From Algimonas arctica (GTDB taxonomy: Bacteria; Pseudomonadota; Alphaproteobacteria; Caulobacterales; Maricaulaceae), in assembly GCF_014652695.1 (NCBI RefSeq), contig NZ_BMZH01000008.1:80776-144775 (forward strand): 64,000 nucleotides of DNA, written 5' to 3'. The notes beneath the pieces were generated by a model that worked only from the letters and a program-made list of their open reading frames with translations, was not told the DNA's origin and ran no database searches. Shown piece by piece: positions 17,853 through 27,452 of the stretch (the stretch's first letter is position 1; each line of letters opens with the position of its first letter). Both the position numbers and the translations under genes were made by a program.

Positions 17853-17864
17853 GGAGATCATCCG

Positions 17865-18695
17865 ATGAAAACCATCCTTGTTGACGTCACCCCATTCGAT
17901 GCGCGAGACAATGTCTTGAACGCCGCGGTCGCCCTTGCAGGAAAAAACGACGCGCATGTAGTTGGGCTTTATGTCACCCATGCACGATTGGCCTTCACGG
18001 GCCTTTATAGTTTGACTAGCCCTTACATCCATCCTGACACGAGCGCCATTGAGGTAACATGGCGGGCGAAAGCCGAAGAGGCCATTACCAAAGCCTTGGC
18101 CAATACAGGCCTGTCTTATGAATTTCGGCATGTCAGCACGATACCCTCGGACCCGATGGATACGTTGATTGCGCAGGTTCGCCTCGCCGATGTGTTTATC
18201 ACCGGGATAGATACGGATTGGAACGATAATGCTGTCTCGCAGTCCGATGCGCTCGGACAGATCATCGAAGGCGCCGGACGCCCAATTATTATCGTCCCAG
18301 AGAAGTCGGATTATAATCCGAAATTCGACACAGTCTCGATCGGCTGGGATGGATCACGTGAATGTATACGGGCCGTGTTTGATGCAATTCCGATTTTGCG
18401 TCACTATGCGCAATGTTCGCTAATTTCAGTCAATGTCGACAGGGCCGATATGGATGCAAGGCGTCAGTCCGCCACGCGTATGATCGAAACGTTGGGGCGT
18501 CATGATATTGTCGCGTCATACAAAAATATTAAAGCCCATGGCAGCGACATCAAAGCCTTGCGAAAGGTCGGCGAGGAGTCAGACCTTATGATTCTCGGCG
18601 CGTATCATCACAGGCGTTTGCGAGAACGGATATTCGGTGGCGTGACGGTTAGCATTCTGAACTCTCCGCCCTGCCCCGTTTTTCTATCCCGCTGA
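17865..18695 (+). CDS. Universal stress protein, tandem UspA-like paralog
   Basis: The 276-aa protein is a paralog of the preceding gene: both begin MKT-L and end with a RLRERI-GG motif followed by ILLSN or FLSR. It has two Usp folds; the second shows LGAYHHRRLRERIFGGVTVS, where the loop Gly that binds ATP phosphates in other Usps is partly replaced (H-H for G-H). An AAGGAGAT ribosome-binding site lies 7 nt before ATG 17865. Co-transcribed with its twin (12-bp gap) and probably with the LysE gene 15 bp downstream. The role in stress survival is family knowledge; the specific stress is not visible. Confidence 0.87.
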   Translation: MKTILVDVTPFDARDNVLNAAVALAGKNDAHVVGLYVTHARLAFTGLYSLTSPYIHPDTSAIEVTWRAKAEEAITKALANTGLSYEFRHVSTIPSDPMDTLIAQVRLADVFITGIDTDWNDNAVSQSDALGQIIEGAGRPIIIVPEKSDYNPKFDTVSIGWDGSRECIRAVFDAIPILRHYAQCSLISVNVDRADMDARRQSATRMIETLGRHDIVASYKNIKAHGSDIKALRKVGEESDLMILGAYHHRRLRERIFGGVTVSILNSPPCPVFLSR

Positions 18696-18710
18696 TTTGA
18701 GTCTGCGTTG

Positions 18711-19343
18711 ATGTTATCATCGACCATCGCACCCTATTTACTGACGTGTCTTCTCATAGAGTTGACGCCGGGCCCAAACATGGGTTTTCTCGCCCTCGTT
18801 GCGGCAACGAAAGGCCGAAAGCTTGGGTTTTACACGGTCGCGGGCATCACACTGGGTTTACTCACCGTTGGGCTGTTAGCCGCGATTGGTCTTGCCACGA
18901 TCATCGACCGATCAGATTTCTTATATGAGACTCTGCGGTTTGGCGGCGGCGCCTATCTTTTGTGGTTAGCGTGGCAGCAATGGCGGGAAGCCGATGGCAG
19001 CCTTCTCGAACTAAAACCGAGCGTTTCGAAAATTCGTCAATACTTTCGCTATGGATTAGCCGTTAACCTGCTGAACCCTAAAGCAGCCGTGTTCTATATC
19101 GCGATCTTACCGACCTACCTAAACACAAGCGATAACAACGCGGGATCGACGGTGTTAGACGCCATCGGCCTGACATTGATTTACGTCAGCATCGCGTCTC
19201 TCATTCATGTGCTGATCGTCGTCTTCGCAGGGAGTTTGCAGCCTGTCTTACAAAAAGACCGCTTACGGAAAACGACGGCCCGCATTTTGGCCGTACTGCT
19301 CGCAGCGGTCGCCGTGTGGATGGTCCTCCATACGGCGCGATAG
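18711..19343 (+). CDS. LysE/RhtB family amino-acid exporter
   Basis: The 210-aa inner-membrane protein starts at ATG 18711 (a TTG directly upstream is in frame but unlikely). It has about six hydrophobic segments and the family signature near the N-terminus (LIELTPGPNMGFLALVAATK, with the G-P-N loop). Conserved NLLNPKAAVFYIAILPTYL marks the middle. LysE/RhtB carriers export amino acids such as lysine, homoserine or threonine, and act as a safety valve during growth on peptides. It follows the stress genes by 15 bp and converges with glutamate dehydrogenase with a 12-bp gap. The substrate is not predictable. Confidence 0.88.
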   Translation: MLSSTIAPYLLTCLLIELTPGPNMGFLALVAATKGRKLGFYTVAGITLGLLTVGLLAAIGLATIIDRSDFLYETLRFGGGAYLLWLAWQQWREADGSLLELKPSVSKIRQYFRYGLAVNLLNPKAAVFYIAILPTYLNTSDNNAGSTVLDAIGLTLIYVSIASLIHVLIVVFAGSLQPVLQKDRLRKTTARILAVLLAAVAVWMVLHTAR

Positions 19344-19355
19344 CGACAGGGACTG

Positions 19356-22300
19356 CTAAATCCCATCCAGTAGATCGCTGAGTTGTGCATTCACAATCGC
19401 AAATTTCGAAACCGTCCAGCCACCCGCCCGGGACATCGCTGTGACAGACTCCTCATAGGTCTTCATTTGAGGAATTTCGGCCCGCACCCAATCAGCTATC
19501 AAAGACCGGACAGCGAGGTCAGGATCTTGCTTAGTGGTGGCCGCATAAACGGCTACGTTCTGAGAGAAACGCGCTTGGGCTTTGAAAAAGTCCTCTTGCA
19601 AATGCCGCATCGCGAGCCGTTCCCAATGCGAATTTGACTTCGTGTTGAGAAGAGCCGACCGGATCCGGTCAATTTTAAAACGACCGCCAATGTCATAGAA
19701 CAGCTCTGCTGCGCGTTGCGGTGACCACCCTGTCGCCTCAGCAAGGCTCATCACATCAAACGCAGAGGCGCGGGATTTCAATAGGGCGACATCTGTCGCC
19801 AGATCTTTGGAAACACCGAGCTTGGTGTAGGTTTTAATCCGCTTTTCTGCGCGCATTTGATCATAAGGTGACAGAAGCTCTAACCACGCATTATCAATGA
19901 GACCCGAGAGCTGAGAGCGTTTTGCGACACGGTCTGCGATCGATTCCGTCTCATTATGCCGGACCAACCACGCGACAACTCTTTGCAGAACATTAGAAAT
20001 TTCATTGTGCAATCGAAGCTGCGCCTGTGCCTCAACTTTATTGTCGAGCGCGGCGATATTCTCACGCAAATCAGCGATTTTAAGCGTCTCAAACGCAACA
20101 ACGAACGCTTTCGCAATCTTATCAACGGACCCTTGGGTTTGCTCTTGCAGACGCAATGTGAAGACAGGACCGCAAACGTCAATCATCAAGTTTGTCAATC
20201 GAGAGACAATAATCTCCCGCCGCAGTCTGTGATTTTCCAAGGCCTTTTCGAAACTATGCAAAGCGGTTGGGAAATACGCTTTTAAGGCATCTGCCATAAA
20301 AGGGTCGTCCGCAACATCGGTCTTAACAAGCTCATCAAACAAGCTGTTCTTTGCATAGGCAAGGAGAACAGAAATCTCCGGGCGTGTCAGACCGCGATTG
20401 CTGGACGCGATGGCCTGCATGGCCTCCGTTCCCGGCAGACCCTCGACACTTCGGTTCAAAACACCTTTGGCCGTCAGTGAAACCATCAAACGTTCATAAG
20501 CGTCATGGTCTAAGGTCGCCCGCATTTGCGCGACCGAGAGCGCGCCCGTTTGATCGTAATTATGCGCTAAAACAAGGTCTGCGACCTCGTCTGTCATGCT
20601 CGCGAGTAAATCATCGCGGGCTTCCCGTTTGAGTTCGCCGTGTTCAATCGCGGCCCCCAATAGAATTTTTATGTTCACCTCATTGTCAGAGGAATCAACG
20701 CCAGCCGAGTTGTCGATCGCATCTGTATTGATGCGTCCCCCGGCCTGAGCATACTCAATCCGTCCCGCCTGCGTGACACCTAGGTTCGCGCCTTCGCCGA
20801 TAACTTTGGCTCTCACATTGGCCCCATCAACTCGGATGGAGTCATTTGCCTTGTCGCCGACGTCCTGATGAGACTGTGTCTTGGCTTTGATATAGGTGCC
20901 AATTCCGCCGAACCATAAGAGTTCGACAGGAGCCCCCAACAAGGCTTGCATCAATTCATTGGGCGTGACGTTGTCTGCGGATAGGCCCGTAAGGTCTTTG
21001 ATCTCCTGGCTAAGAGGAATAGATTTCGCTTGGCGAGAGAAGACTCCTCCGCCTTTCGAAATCAGAGATGTATCATAGTCCTGCCAGCTGGACCGTGGGA
21101 GCGCGAAGAGACGTTGACGTTCTTTAAACGACACCGAAGGATCAGCGTCCGGATCAATGAAAATATCGAGATGGTTGAACGCGCCCACAAGCTTGATGTG
21201 TTTGGACAAAAGCATGCCATTGCCAAAGACATCGCCGGACATGTCGCCAACACCGATAGCGGTGAAGACATCAGACTGAATGTCTTTGCCCGTTTCCCGG
21301 AAATGCCGTTTCACAGCTTCCCAGCCGCCACGGGCGGTAATTCCCATGGCTTTATGGTCATAGCCAACAGACCCGCCAGAGGCGAATGCGTCATCAAGCC
21401 AATATCCGTAGGATTGAGAAATGCCGTTCGCTATATCCGAGAACGTCGCTGTGCCTTTATCGGCCGCAACAACAAGATATGGATCGGGGTCATCCCAACA
21501 AACGACATTCGCCGGCGGCACAGTGCCATCACCGATGTAATTATCCGTCAGATCAAGAATTCCCGAAATAAACGTTTTATAGGCCTCTATCGCCTCAGCT
21601 TGAACCTCATCCCGTGTCCCGTCTTTGGGCAGTTGTTTTGGGATAAAGCCGCCTTTGGACCCGACAGGGACAATAACAGCGTTCTTAACTTGCTGTGCTT
21701 TGACCAAACCCAGAACTTCTGTGCGAAAATCATCGCGACGATCAGACCAACGCAGGCCGCCACGCGCAACAGGGCCGAACCGTAAGTGGACACCTTCTAC
21801 GCGCGGGGAACTGACATAAACTTCGCGGTAGGGCTTCGGCTCGGGTAAATTATCAAGCGTATCGCTCTTAATTTTCAGAGAAATATAAGGCTTCACCTGA
21901 GCGCCAGCGGGCTGATAGAAATTCGTCCGAAGGCCCGCAATAATAACGTCGGCCATCCGGCGGATCACACGATCATGTTCCAGTGACGACACCGAGGTGA
22001 GCTCAGTTGTGATTGACTGTTTCAGCGATTCACAGGCGGCTTTCCGATCCGCGTGTTTTTTGAACGCAGACGGGTCAAACTTCGCCGTCTTCAGCGCCAG
22101 CAATAAACGTGTCAGCGATGGATAGGTTTCTAACGCTTCGATTTGCGTCGCCTCTGACGGATCAAGGCCGCTTTGGCGCCGGTATCGGGCTACGAGACGC
22201 AAGAACGCGATATCCCGCCATTCAGCATTTTGTGGCAAAATAAGTTTGTTAAAAGCGTCGTCCTCATTCAGCCCATTCCAAGTTGCCAGAAAGGCGGTCT

Positions 22301-24203
22301 CAAATGTCTGTGTCAGCTTGTCCGTATCAGACGGCACAAAATCCAGACGAATTTCATAATCATGAACCCAGATTACGCTCCCGTCTTGGCGCGTTATTTC
22401 ATAGCCTCTTTCTTCAACGATATGACAATTAAAGTGACTAAAGACCGGCATGATGCGCGAGGGCTCTAACCGCTCGCCAAGCTGATAAATTTTCACTTTA
22501 AACACGCGGTCTTCGATGTGCGTTGTCTCAAAAACACGCACAGATAAGCTATCGGTTTCAGAGAGTGTTTCGCAGACGATTATATCGGCTAAGGCCTGAT
22601 GCGATGAATACTCATCCTGATAGGCGACGGAAAATGCGCCTTTGTAATTATCAATTGCCTTAAAGGCATGATCATCGTCGCTGCCCTCTGACAAGTGACG
22701 GACGCCTTCAAACCAAGGCTGAGCGATGCGGGCCACTTGCGCTTCGAGTTCTGTAATATCCGGGTGAAGCCCTTGGTCCGGGTCCATCCCAATGATGTAA
22801 TGGACGCGGGCCATCGGGGCGTCGCTATATTGCGGGTAAAAGGCTGACAGCCGGCCGCCAAAGGCATCCTTTAACTGCTCACCAATGCGTTGGCGAACCC
22901 GCGTATTATAATGCTCTTGCTGCACATACACGAGGACAGAGACGAACCGCTCAAACTGGTCACGGCGGACAAATATACGCGTACGCGGACGATCAAAGGC
23001 CTGCGCCACGCCGGTCGCAATCCGCAAAAGCTCGTCATCGCTAATTTGGAACAGCTCATCGCGCGGGTACGACGTCAAAACATAATCAAGCCGTTTTGCG
23101 TTATGCGATCCCGGCTGCCATCCGGATCGTTCCGTCACACGTGCGACCTTCTGCCGGATCAACGGCACATAGTTAGGGGACCGATTATAGGCATCCGAAG
23201 TAAACAAACCAACATAGCGCGTTTCACCTGTCACCTTGCCACTTTTGCTGAAATGTTTGACCGAAACATAATCCATCCGGACACGCCGGTGGACGCGTGT
23301 GACCAAGTTCGACTTGGCGACGGTAACGGGTGGGGCTTCCAACACGAACCGTTCAACATTCGTGGAAATGGAAGACGGCTCACTACTCTGCCGCAATATC
23401 GTGACTAGTGGATCGCGTAAAAGCCCGAGGGATTCGCCGTCCACAATTGTTGGGTTTATATAGTCAAAATCGCTCGCGTCAGTCGTGGAGCTTTGCGTGT
23501 AATCATAACTCCGCGCGCCAAAGAGAACGAAGTTCCCGTCCGCGAGCCATTCCAGAAAAGCCACACCTTCATCGACATCGTCTTTTGAGGTCTTCCCGTG
23601 CGCGTGTTTGAGCGCCTCTGCGCGCATCCGGACATTTTGTACAAGCGGCAGGAAGTCTTCATTGATGGTTTTGACTTCCTCTAATGTTTTACGAATTTCC
23701 TCTTCAAGACGCTTTTGGCTGCGTCGGCCTTGTGGGGCGATCAACAGTAAGATCATCGATTCCGTGACTTCGGTCCCCGAAGCACACCATTTCCCTTTTT
23801 CATCGCGCCACCCTTCGACAATCGGATGGAAAAGGCCGCTGACATTTATACCTAAGGAGGACACAGCCGCGACGAGTGAATCGACCAGAAATGACATGTC
23901 ATCACAGACGACTTGTACGACTGTGTCGGCTTTAGAGGCCTCCACAAGCACGGGCGAGGATTTCACAGATACTAAAAATTCTGAGGGGAGACGACGGTTG
24001 CCCGTCATCCAAAAGTCTCGCGCCAAAAGGATCAAGTCAGCAAGATTGTAATCCAGAAATTCGTTTTCGAGGGCGTCTTTATAAAAGCTGGTTAAGAACG
24101 CCTCTGCGCCGCGCTCAAAATCACCCGCGCCCAAATTAGTGAAATCCTCCTCGCGGGAGGCTGCTTCAAGGAAAGCACTTTCTGAAAACAAAAGAGAGCC
24201 CAT
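19356..24203 (-). CDS. gdhB: NAD-specific glutamate dehydrogenase, large (about 180 kDa) type
   Basis: The 1615-aa protein catalyses reversible oxidative deamination of glutamate to 2-oxoglutarate with NAD. I choose ATG 24203 because AGGA lies 8 nt upstream; a GTG two codons earlier has the same AGGA too close. The length is right for the GDH-180 family: long N-terminal regulatory regions with ACT-like folds (about 1-700), a catalytic core (about 730-1230) with the lysine-bearing motifs GGLRWSDRRDD and VIVPVGSKGGFIPKQL, a Rossmann part with GVGDMSGDVFGNGMLLS, and a helical C-terminal region. This enzyme is typical of alphaproteobacteria, Pseudomonas and actinobacteria. It would feed carbon from glutamate, proline and GABA, whose genes lie nearby, to the TCA cycle. 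The gene is monocistronic. Confidence 0.95.
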   Translation of the reverse strand: MGSLLFSESAFLEAASREEDFTNLGAGDFERGAEAFLTSFYKDALENEFLDYNLADLILLARDFWMTGNRRLPSEFLVSVKSSPVLVEASKADTVVQVVCDDMSFLVDSLVAAVSSLGINVSGLFHPIVEGWRDEKGKWCASGTEVTESMILLLIAPQGRRSQKRLEEEIRKTLEEVKTINEDFLPLVQNVRMRAEALKHAHGKTSKDDVDEGVAFLEWLADGNFVLFGARSYDYTQSSTTDASDFDYINPTIVDGESLGLLRDPLVTILRQSSEPSSISTNVERFVLEAPPVTVAKSNLVTRVHRRVRMDYVSVKHFSKSGKVTGETRYVGLFTSDAYNRSPNYVPLIRQKVARVTERSGWQPGSHNAKRLDYVLTSYPRDELFQISDDELLRIATGVAQAFDRPRTRIFVRRDQFERFVSVLVYVQQEHYNTRVRQRIGEQLKDAFGGRLSAFYPQYSDAPMARVHYIIGMDPDQGLHPDITELEAQVARIAQPWFEGVRHLSEGSDDDHAFKAIDNYKGAFSVAYQDEYSSHQALADIIVCETLSETDSLSVRVFETTHIEDRVFKVKIYQLGERLEPSRIMPVFSHFNCHIVEERGYEITRQDGSVIWVHDYEIRLDFVPSDTDKLTQTFETAFLATWNGLNEDDAFNKLILPQNAEWRDIAFLRLVARYRRQSGLDPSEATQIEALETYPSLTRLLLALKTAKFDPSAFKKHADRKAACESLKQSITTELTSVSSLEHDRVIRRMADVIIAGLRTNFYQPAGAQVKPYISLKIKSDTLDNLPEPKPYREVYVSSPRVEGVHLRFGPVARGGLRWSDRRDDFRTEVLGLVKAQQVKNAVIVPVGSKGGFIPKQLPKDGTRDEVQAEAIEAYKTFISGILDLTDNYIGDGTVPPANVVCWDDPDPYLVVAADKGTATFSDIANGISQSYGYWLDDAFASGGSVGYDHKAMGITARGGWEAVKRHFRETGKDIQSDVFTAIGVGDMSGDVFGNGMLLSKHIKLVGAFNHLDIFIDPDADPSVSFKERQRLFALPRSSWQDYDTSLISKGGGVFSRQAKSIPLSQEIKDLTGLSADNVTPNELMQALLGAPVELLWFGGIGTYIKAKTQSHQDVGDKANDSIRVDGANVRAKVIGEGANLGVTQAGRIEYAQAGGRINTDAIDNSAGVDSSDNEVNIKILLGAAIEHGELKREARDDLLASMTDEVADLVLAHNYDQTGALSVAQMRATLDHDAYERLMVSLTAKGVLNRSVEGLPGTEAMQAIASSNRGLTRPEISVLLAYAKNSLFDELVKTDVADDPFMADALKAYFPTALHSFEKALENHRLRREIIVSRLTNLMIDVCGPVFTLRLQEQTQGSVDKIAKAFVVAFETLKIADLRENIAALDNKVEAQAQLRLHNEISNVLQRVVAWLVRHNETESIADRVAKRSQLSGLIDNAWLELLSPYDQMRAEKRIKTYTKLGVSKDLATDVALLKSRASAFDVMSLAEATGWSPQRAAELFYDIGGRFKIDRIRSALLNTKSNSHWERLAMRHLQEDFFKAQARFSQNVAVYAATTKQDPDLAVRSLIADWVRAEIPQMKTYEESVTAMSRAGGWTVSKFAIVNAQLSDLLDGI

Positions 24204-24469
24204 TTTCACATCCTAATCATGTCGTCTTGATCGTGTTCATAGCGCGAATTTTTCAGAAGGGCCATCCCGATCCATACACTCTTAACCACTGATTTATTAA
24301 TATAAAATGCCACTTATACCAACTTTAGGGGTCACAATTGCCCGCCGGTAAATTCCCTGTGAATCAAGGACGCGACCGTGAGTCGGGCGAAGCCGACCTC
24401 TTTGTCTGAAAATGCCTGCTGACAGGCGGCGCAACCTTGCTAAGCTTACGTCAACCATAGGGACTGTTC

Positions 24470-25474
24470 ATGCCAGAAAACTACAAGCTAAATCGACGCA
24501 ATCTGATGTTAGGCGCAGGCGTCATTGCGGCGACCTTGACCACCAAACTGGCCTATGCGTCTGACGACACAGCGGCAAACCCCATTGATCTGACAGGGGT
24601 TTCGATCTTGATCACAGGCTGTTCATCCGGTTTTGGTCGATTGGGAGCCGAGCATTATGCACGGCTTGGCGCGAAAGTTTTCGCCACAATGCGCAATTTG
24701 CCGCGCTCTGAAGCCACGGAGCTTGAAACTTTAGCCGCCACCGAAAACCTAGATATATCGGTGCTGGAAATTGACGTCACCCTTGACGATCAAATCGAAG
24801 CGGGCGTCGCTCAAGCCCTCGAAGCGACAGGCGGAACGCTGGATGTCTTGATCAATAATGCGGGCATGGCAATTTCTGGACCGATTGAAGCGCAGGACAT
24901 GGCCGCAACACAACGCATTTTTGATACGAATGTCTTTGGCGCCCACAGAATGACGCGAGCCGTTCTCCCGCCAATGCGCGCCGCCGGACGGGGGCAAATC
25001 TTTAATGTAACCTCTCAACTTGGACGCGTGATTGTGCCGGGCTTTGGGCAATATTCACCGACAAAATTTGCGCTTGAAGCAATGAGCGAGCAGCTTGCCT
25101 ATGAAGTGGCTTCACACGGTATTGAAGTCACGATTATACAGCCCGGCGGCTACCCTACAAAAATTTGGACTAATCAAATCACGCCGACGTCCGAGCTCAA
25201 ATCACGCTTGCCTGACGATATTCTGACCGCTTATCCGCAATTAACAGCCGGGATGGGGACAGAGGGCAACGGCGGCGGCGATTCCGATCCGATGGATATC
25301 CCGCATGCCATCGCCAAAACCATTGCGATGCCAATCGGCTCACGGCCTTTGCGGATCGCGTTACACCCGGTCGCGAGACCCCAAGAAATGATCAACACTG
25401 TGTCCGCCAAGACCCAGCTCGCCGTCCTCGGAAACTCTCCCTTTGGTCCGAGCATCAAGGCTGTGTTGGATTAG
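24470..25474 (+). CDS. Tat-exported short-chain dehydrogenase/reductase
   Basis: The 334-aa protein combines a Tat-type N-terminus (NRRNLMLGAG followed by a hydrophobic stretch and an AYA-S cleavage site) with a complete SDR domain. That domain has the cofactor loop TGCSSGFG near residue 45, the NNAG motif near 125 (LINNAGMA) and the catalytic YxxxK in YSPTKFALEA. The TGxxxGxG pattern and the absence of a clear acidic residue after beta-2 (ATMRN) lean towards NADP. Export by Tat would carry a folded, cofactor-loaded enzyme to the periplasm. An AGGGAC lies 7 nt before ATG 24470. A MarR regulator follows in the same direction after a strong hairpin. Substrate unknown. Confidence 0.85.
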   Translation: MPENYKLNRRNLMLGAGVIAATLTTKLAYASDDTAANPIDLTGVSILITGCSSGFGRLGAEHYARLGAKVFATMRNLPRSEATELETLAATENLDISVLEIDVTLDDQIEAGVAQALEATGGTLDVLINNAGMAISGPIEAQDMAATQRIFDTNVFGAHRMTRAVLPPMRAAGRGQIFNVTSQLGRVIVPGFGQYSPTKFALEAMSEQLAYEVASHGIEVTIIQPGGYPTKIWTNQITPTSELKSRLPDDILTAYPQLTAGMGTEGNGGGDSDPMDIPHAIAKTIAMPIGSRPLRIALHPVARPQEMINTVSAKTQLAVLGNSPFGPSIKAVLD

Positions 25475-25499
25475 ACGCGCGAGCATCATACTCGCGCGT
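25475..25499 (+). terminator. Strong hairpin directly after the SDR stop codon
   Basis: ACGCGCGAG (25475-25483) pairs perfectly with CTCGCGCGT (25491-25499) around a 7-nt loop, starting on the base after the TAG stop of the SDR gene. A T-tract is lacking, so termination strength is uncertain. It separates the SDR gene from the MarR gene 61 bp further on. Confidence 0.55.
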
Positions 25500-25559
25500 G
25501 TCTGTGCGGATTTACGCGGCTTCCCTGACAAGTGCCGCGAAACACCCTAGAGCGATGTC

Positions 25560-26039
25560 ATGACCTACCATAATGATGTTTTGACATCCCTGCGTAAGAT
25601 TACGCGGGCCATCGACCTTCACTCCAAGTCTCTGATGAAAGATATTGGACTGACGACGCCGCAACTACTTGTGCTGCAGCAGGTCGGGCAATCGGGTCGC
25701 GCACGACCCAGTGAAGTCGCCAAGCAAGTTCATTTGAGCCAAGCGACCATCACCTCAATCGTTGACCGATTGGTCAAAGCCGAACTCGTCACGCGCGCCC
25801 GCAGCGAAGCCGATCGGCGCAGTGTCGATATAATTTTAACACAGGCCGGGCGGACAAAGCTCGACGCGGCTCCAGCCCTGTTACAAAAAGAATTTCTCGC
25901 AACATTCGACAATCTTGAAAATTGGGAGAAGACACTTCTCGTTTCAAGCCTACAGAGATTAGCGGCGATGATGGATGCGGAATCCATAGACGCGGCCCCT
26001 ATTCTCGAGTTGGGAGATATTTCCCCGCCACCAGATTAA
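25560..26039 (+). CDS. MarR family transcriptional regulator
   Basis: The 159-aa protein has the MarR winged helix-turn-helix: recognition region VHLSQATITSIVDRLVKAEL at about residues 60-80 and wing SEADRRSVDIILT. N- and C-terminal helices should form the dimer interface. Its C-terminal tail (MDAESIDAAPIL) is nearly the same as that of the other MarR in this window (56054; LDAETIDAAPVL), so both belong to the same subfamily. Ligand and targets are unknown. It follows the Tat-SDR gene and converges with proB across 25 bp. The ribosome-binding site is weak. Confidence 0.88.
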   Translation: MTYHNDVLTSLRKITRAIDLHSKSLMKDIGLTTPQLLVLQQVGQSGRARPSEVAKQVHLSQATITSIVDRLVKAELVTRARSEADRRSVDIILTQAGRTKLDAAPALLQKEFLATFDNLENWEKTLLVSSLQRLAAMMDAESIDAAPILELGDISPPPD

Positions 26040-26064
26040 AATCGGATCTTAGAGTTGAAACCCT

Positions 26065-27228
26065 CTAGCCAATTTTGACTTGTTCAACTTGATCTTCGGG
26101 CGGTGTGTCCCAAAGAATATGACTCTCATCCAGAACGATCAAATTATCGCGACTGACTAACGTCCCATTGGTTTGAAACCCGAGCAATTGTTTCGCAGAA
26201 ATATTTGGGTTGCGGGCCATGATCAGGGTTTCTTCCGCCGTGAAATTCGCGAGCCCGCGCGCGCATTCATGCCCGTCCTCTGTATAAATATGGATGACAT
26301 CGCCGCGCACGAAAGTGCCTTGTACCGATTGAATATCCTCACGCTGAACCCCGCGCTCGCCCCGACAAAGTGCGGCGGCGGACAGGGTTGGAATAACAAT
26401 ACTCCCGGCCATTTGAAGACGATCCGTGAGCCATGCCGTCCACGCGGACGCCGGTTCAATTGCGGCCAAGCAGCGCGTATGTTTCCGGCTACCGTCCAGC
26501 AAGGATGTAACAGGGCGCTCCGCTTGGCCATTCCCAATGAGTGTCTCGCACCCCGCGTTTTGGGCCATGTTCGCCGCTTGCATTTTTGTCAGCATACCTC
26601 CGCTTCCCAGACTGCTGACCCCTTCAGTCACCGCCAGATACGGCGTGACGTCACTCACAGTTTCGACAAGCTCCGCACCCGGTTCGGCCGGATCTTTGGT
26701 ATAAAGACCATTCACGCAAGTCAGGATGATAAGCTGGTGCGCTTGAACCATCTGGGCCACTTTGGCCGCCAGCCGATCATTATCACCGACACGGATTTCT
26801 TCCGTCGTGATGGAATCGTTCTCATTCACGATTGGGACAATCCCGGATTCGAGAAGTCTATGGACGGTGTTTTTAGTATTGAGAAAACGACTACGATCTT
26901 CCAAATCTCGCAGGGTCACAAGGACTTGGGCAATGCCAAATCCGTATTCATGCGCGACTTGTTTATACGCATTGAGCAATAGCGGCATCCCACAAGCCGC
27001 AGCGGCTTGCTTATCCCGCAAGCCCGCGGTTTCCGGGCGTTCACCCAGCATATTAAGCCCTAATGCCACGGCGCCCGAGGAACAGAGCAGCACTTCAAAC
27101 CCGTCATCACGCAACAACTTCACATCTTCGAGTAATTGCTGAATAAAGGCCCAACGCGGGGTTAAAAGCTCAGCATTCGCCAGTAAGCTTGATCCGATTT
27201 TTATAACGATGCGCTTGTTTGACGCCAC
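26065..27228 (-). CDS. proB: Glutamate 5-kinase
   Basis: ProB phosphorylates glutamate to gamma-glutamyl phosphate, the first step of proline synthesis. The 387-aa product has an amino-acid-kinase domain (about 1-255) with IVIKIGSSLL at the N-terminus, the NENDSI loop and GGMLTKMQAA. A C-terminal PUA domain (about 285-375) follows. That is the standard ProB length and order. Start is GTG 27228, with CTGGAG 7 nt upstream. It is divergent from proC across 224 bp, so the three proline genes are arranged as proB on one strand and proC-proA on the other. Confidence 0.96.
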   Translation of the reverse strand: MASNKRIVIKIGSSLLANAELLTPRWAFIQQLLEDVKLLRDDGFEVLLCSSGAVALGLNMLGERPETAGLRDKQAAAACGMPLLLNAYKQVAHEYGFGIAQVLVTLRDLEDRSRFLNTKNTVHRLLESGIVPIVNENDSITTEEIRVGDNDRLAAKVAQMVQAHQLIILTCVNGLYTKDPAEPGAELVETVSDVTPYLAVTEGVSSLGSGGMLTKMQAANMAQNAGCETLIGNGQAERPVTSLLDGSRKHTRCLAAIEPASAWTAWLTDRLQMAGSIVIPTLSAAALCRGERGVQREDIQSVQGTFVRGDVIHIYTEDGHECARGLANFTAEETLIMARNPNISAKQLLGFQTNGTLVSRDNLIVLDESHILWDTPPEDQVEQVKIG

Positions 27229-27452
27229 GATGCACTCCAGTCTTTCTCTTGCCGGTCCATGACGATAAAATGCCTATTTACTTTGATTACAAAATAAAAA
27301 CATGGATGGCGATATCTGATTTCAAGGATGATTTGGGGTCTGAGGGCGCAAAAGTCCACGTATTACCCTAACTAAGCACAGATGAATTGCACGGACATGG
27401 TTTGAATTCTAAATTTTAGCGCCTATGTGCGAGTCAAGAACAAGGAGATAAA

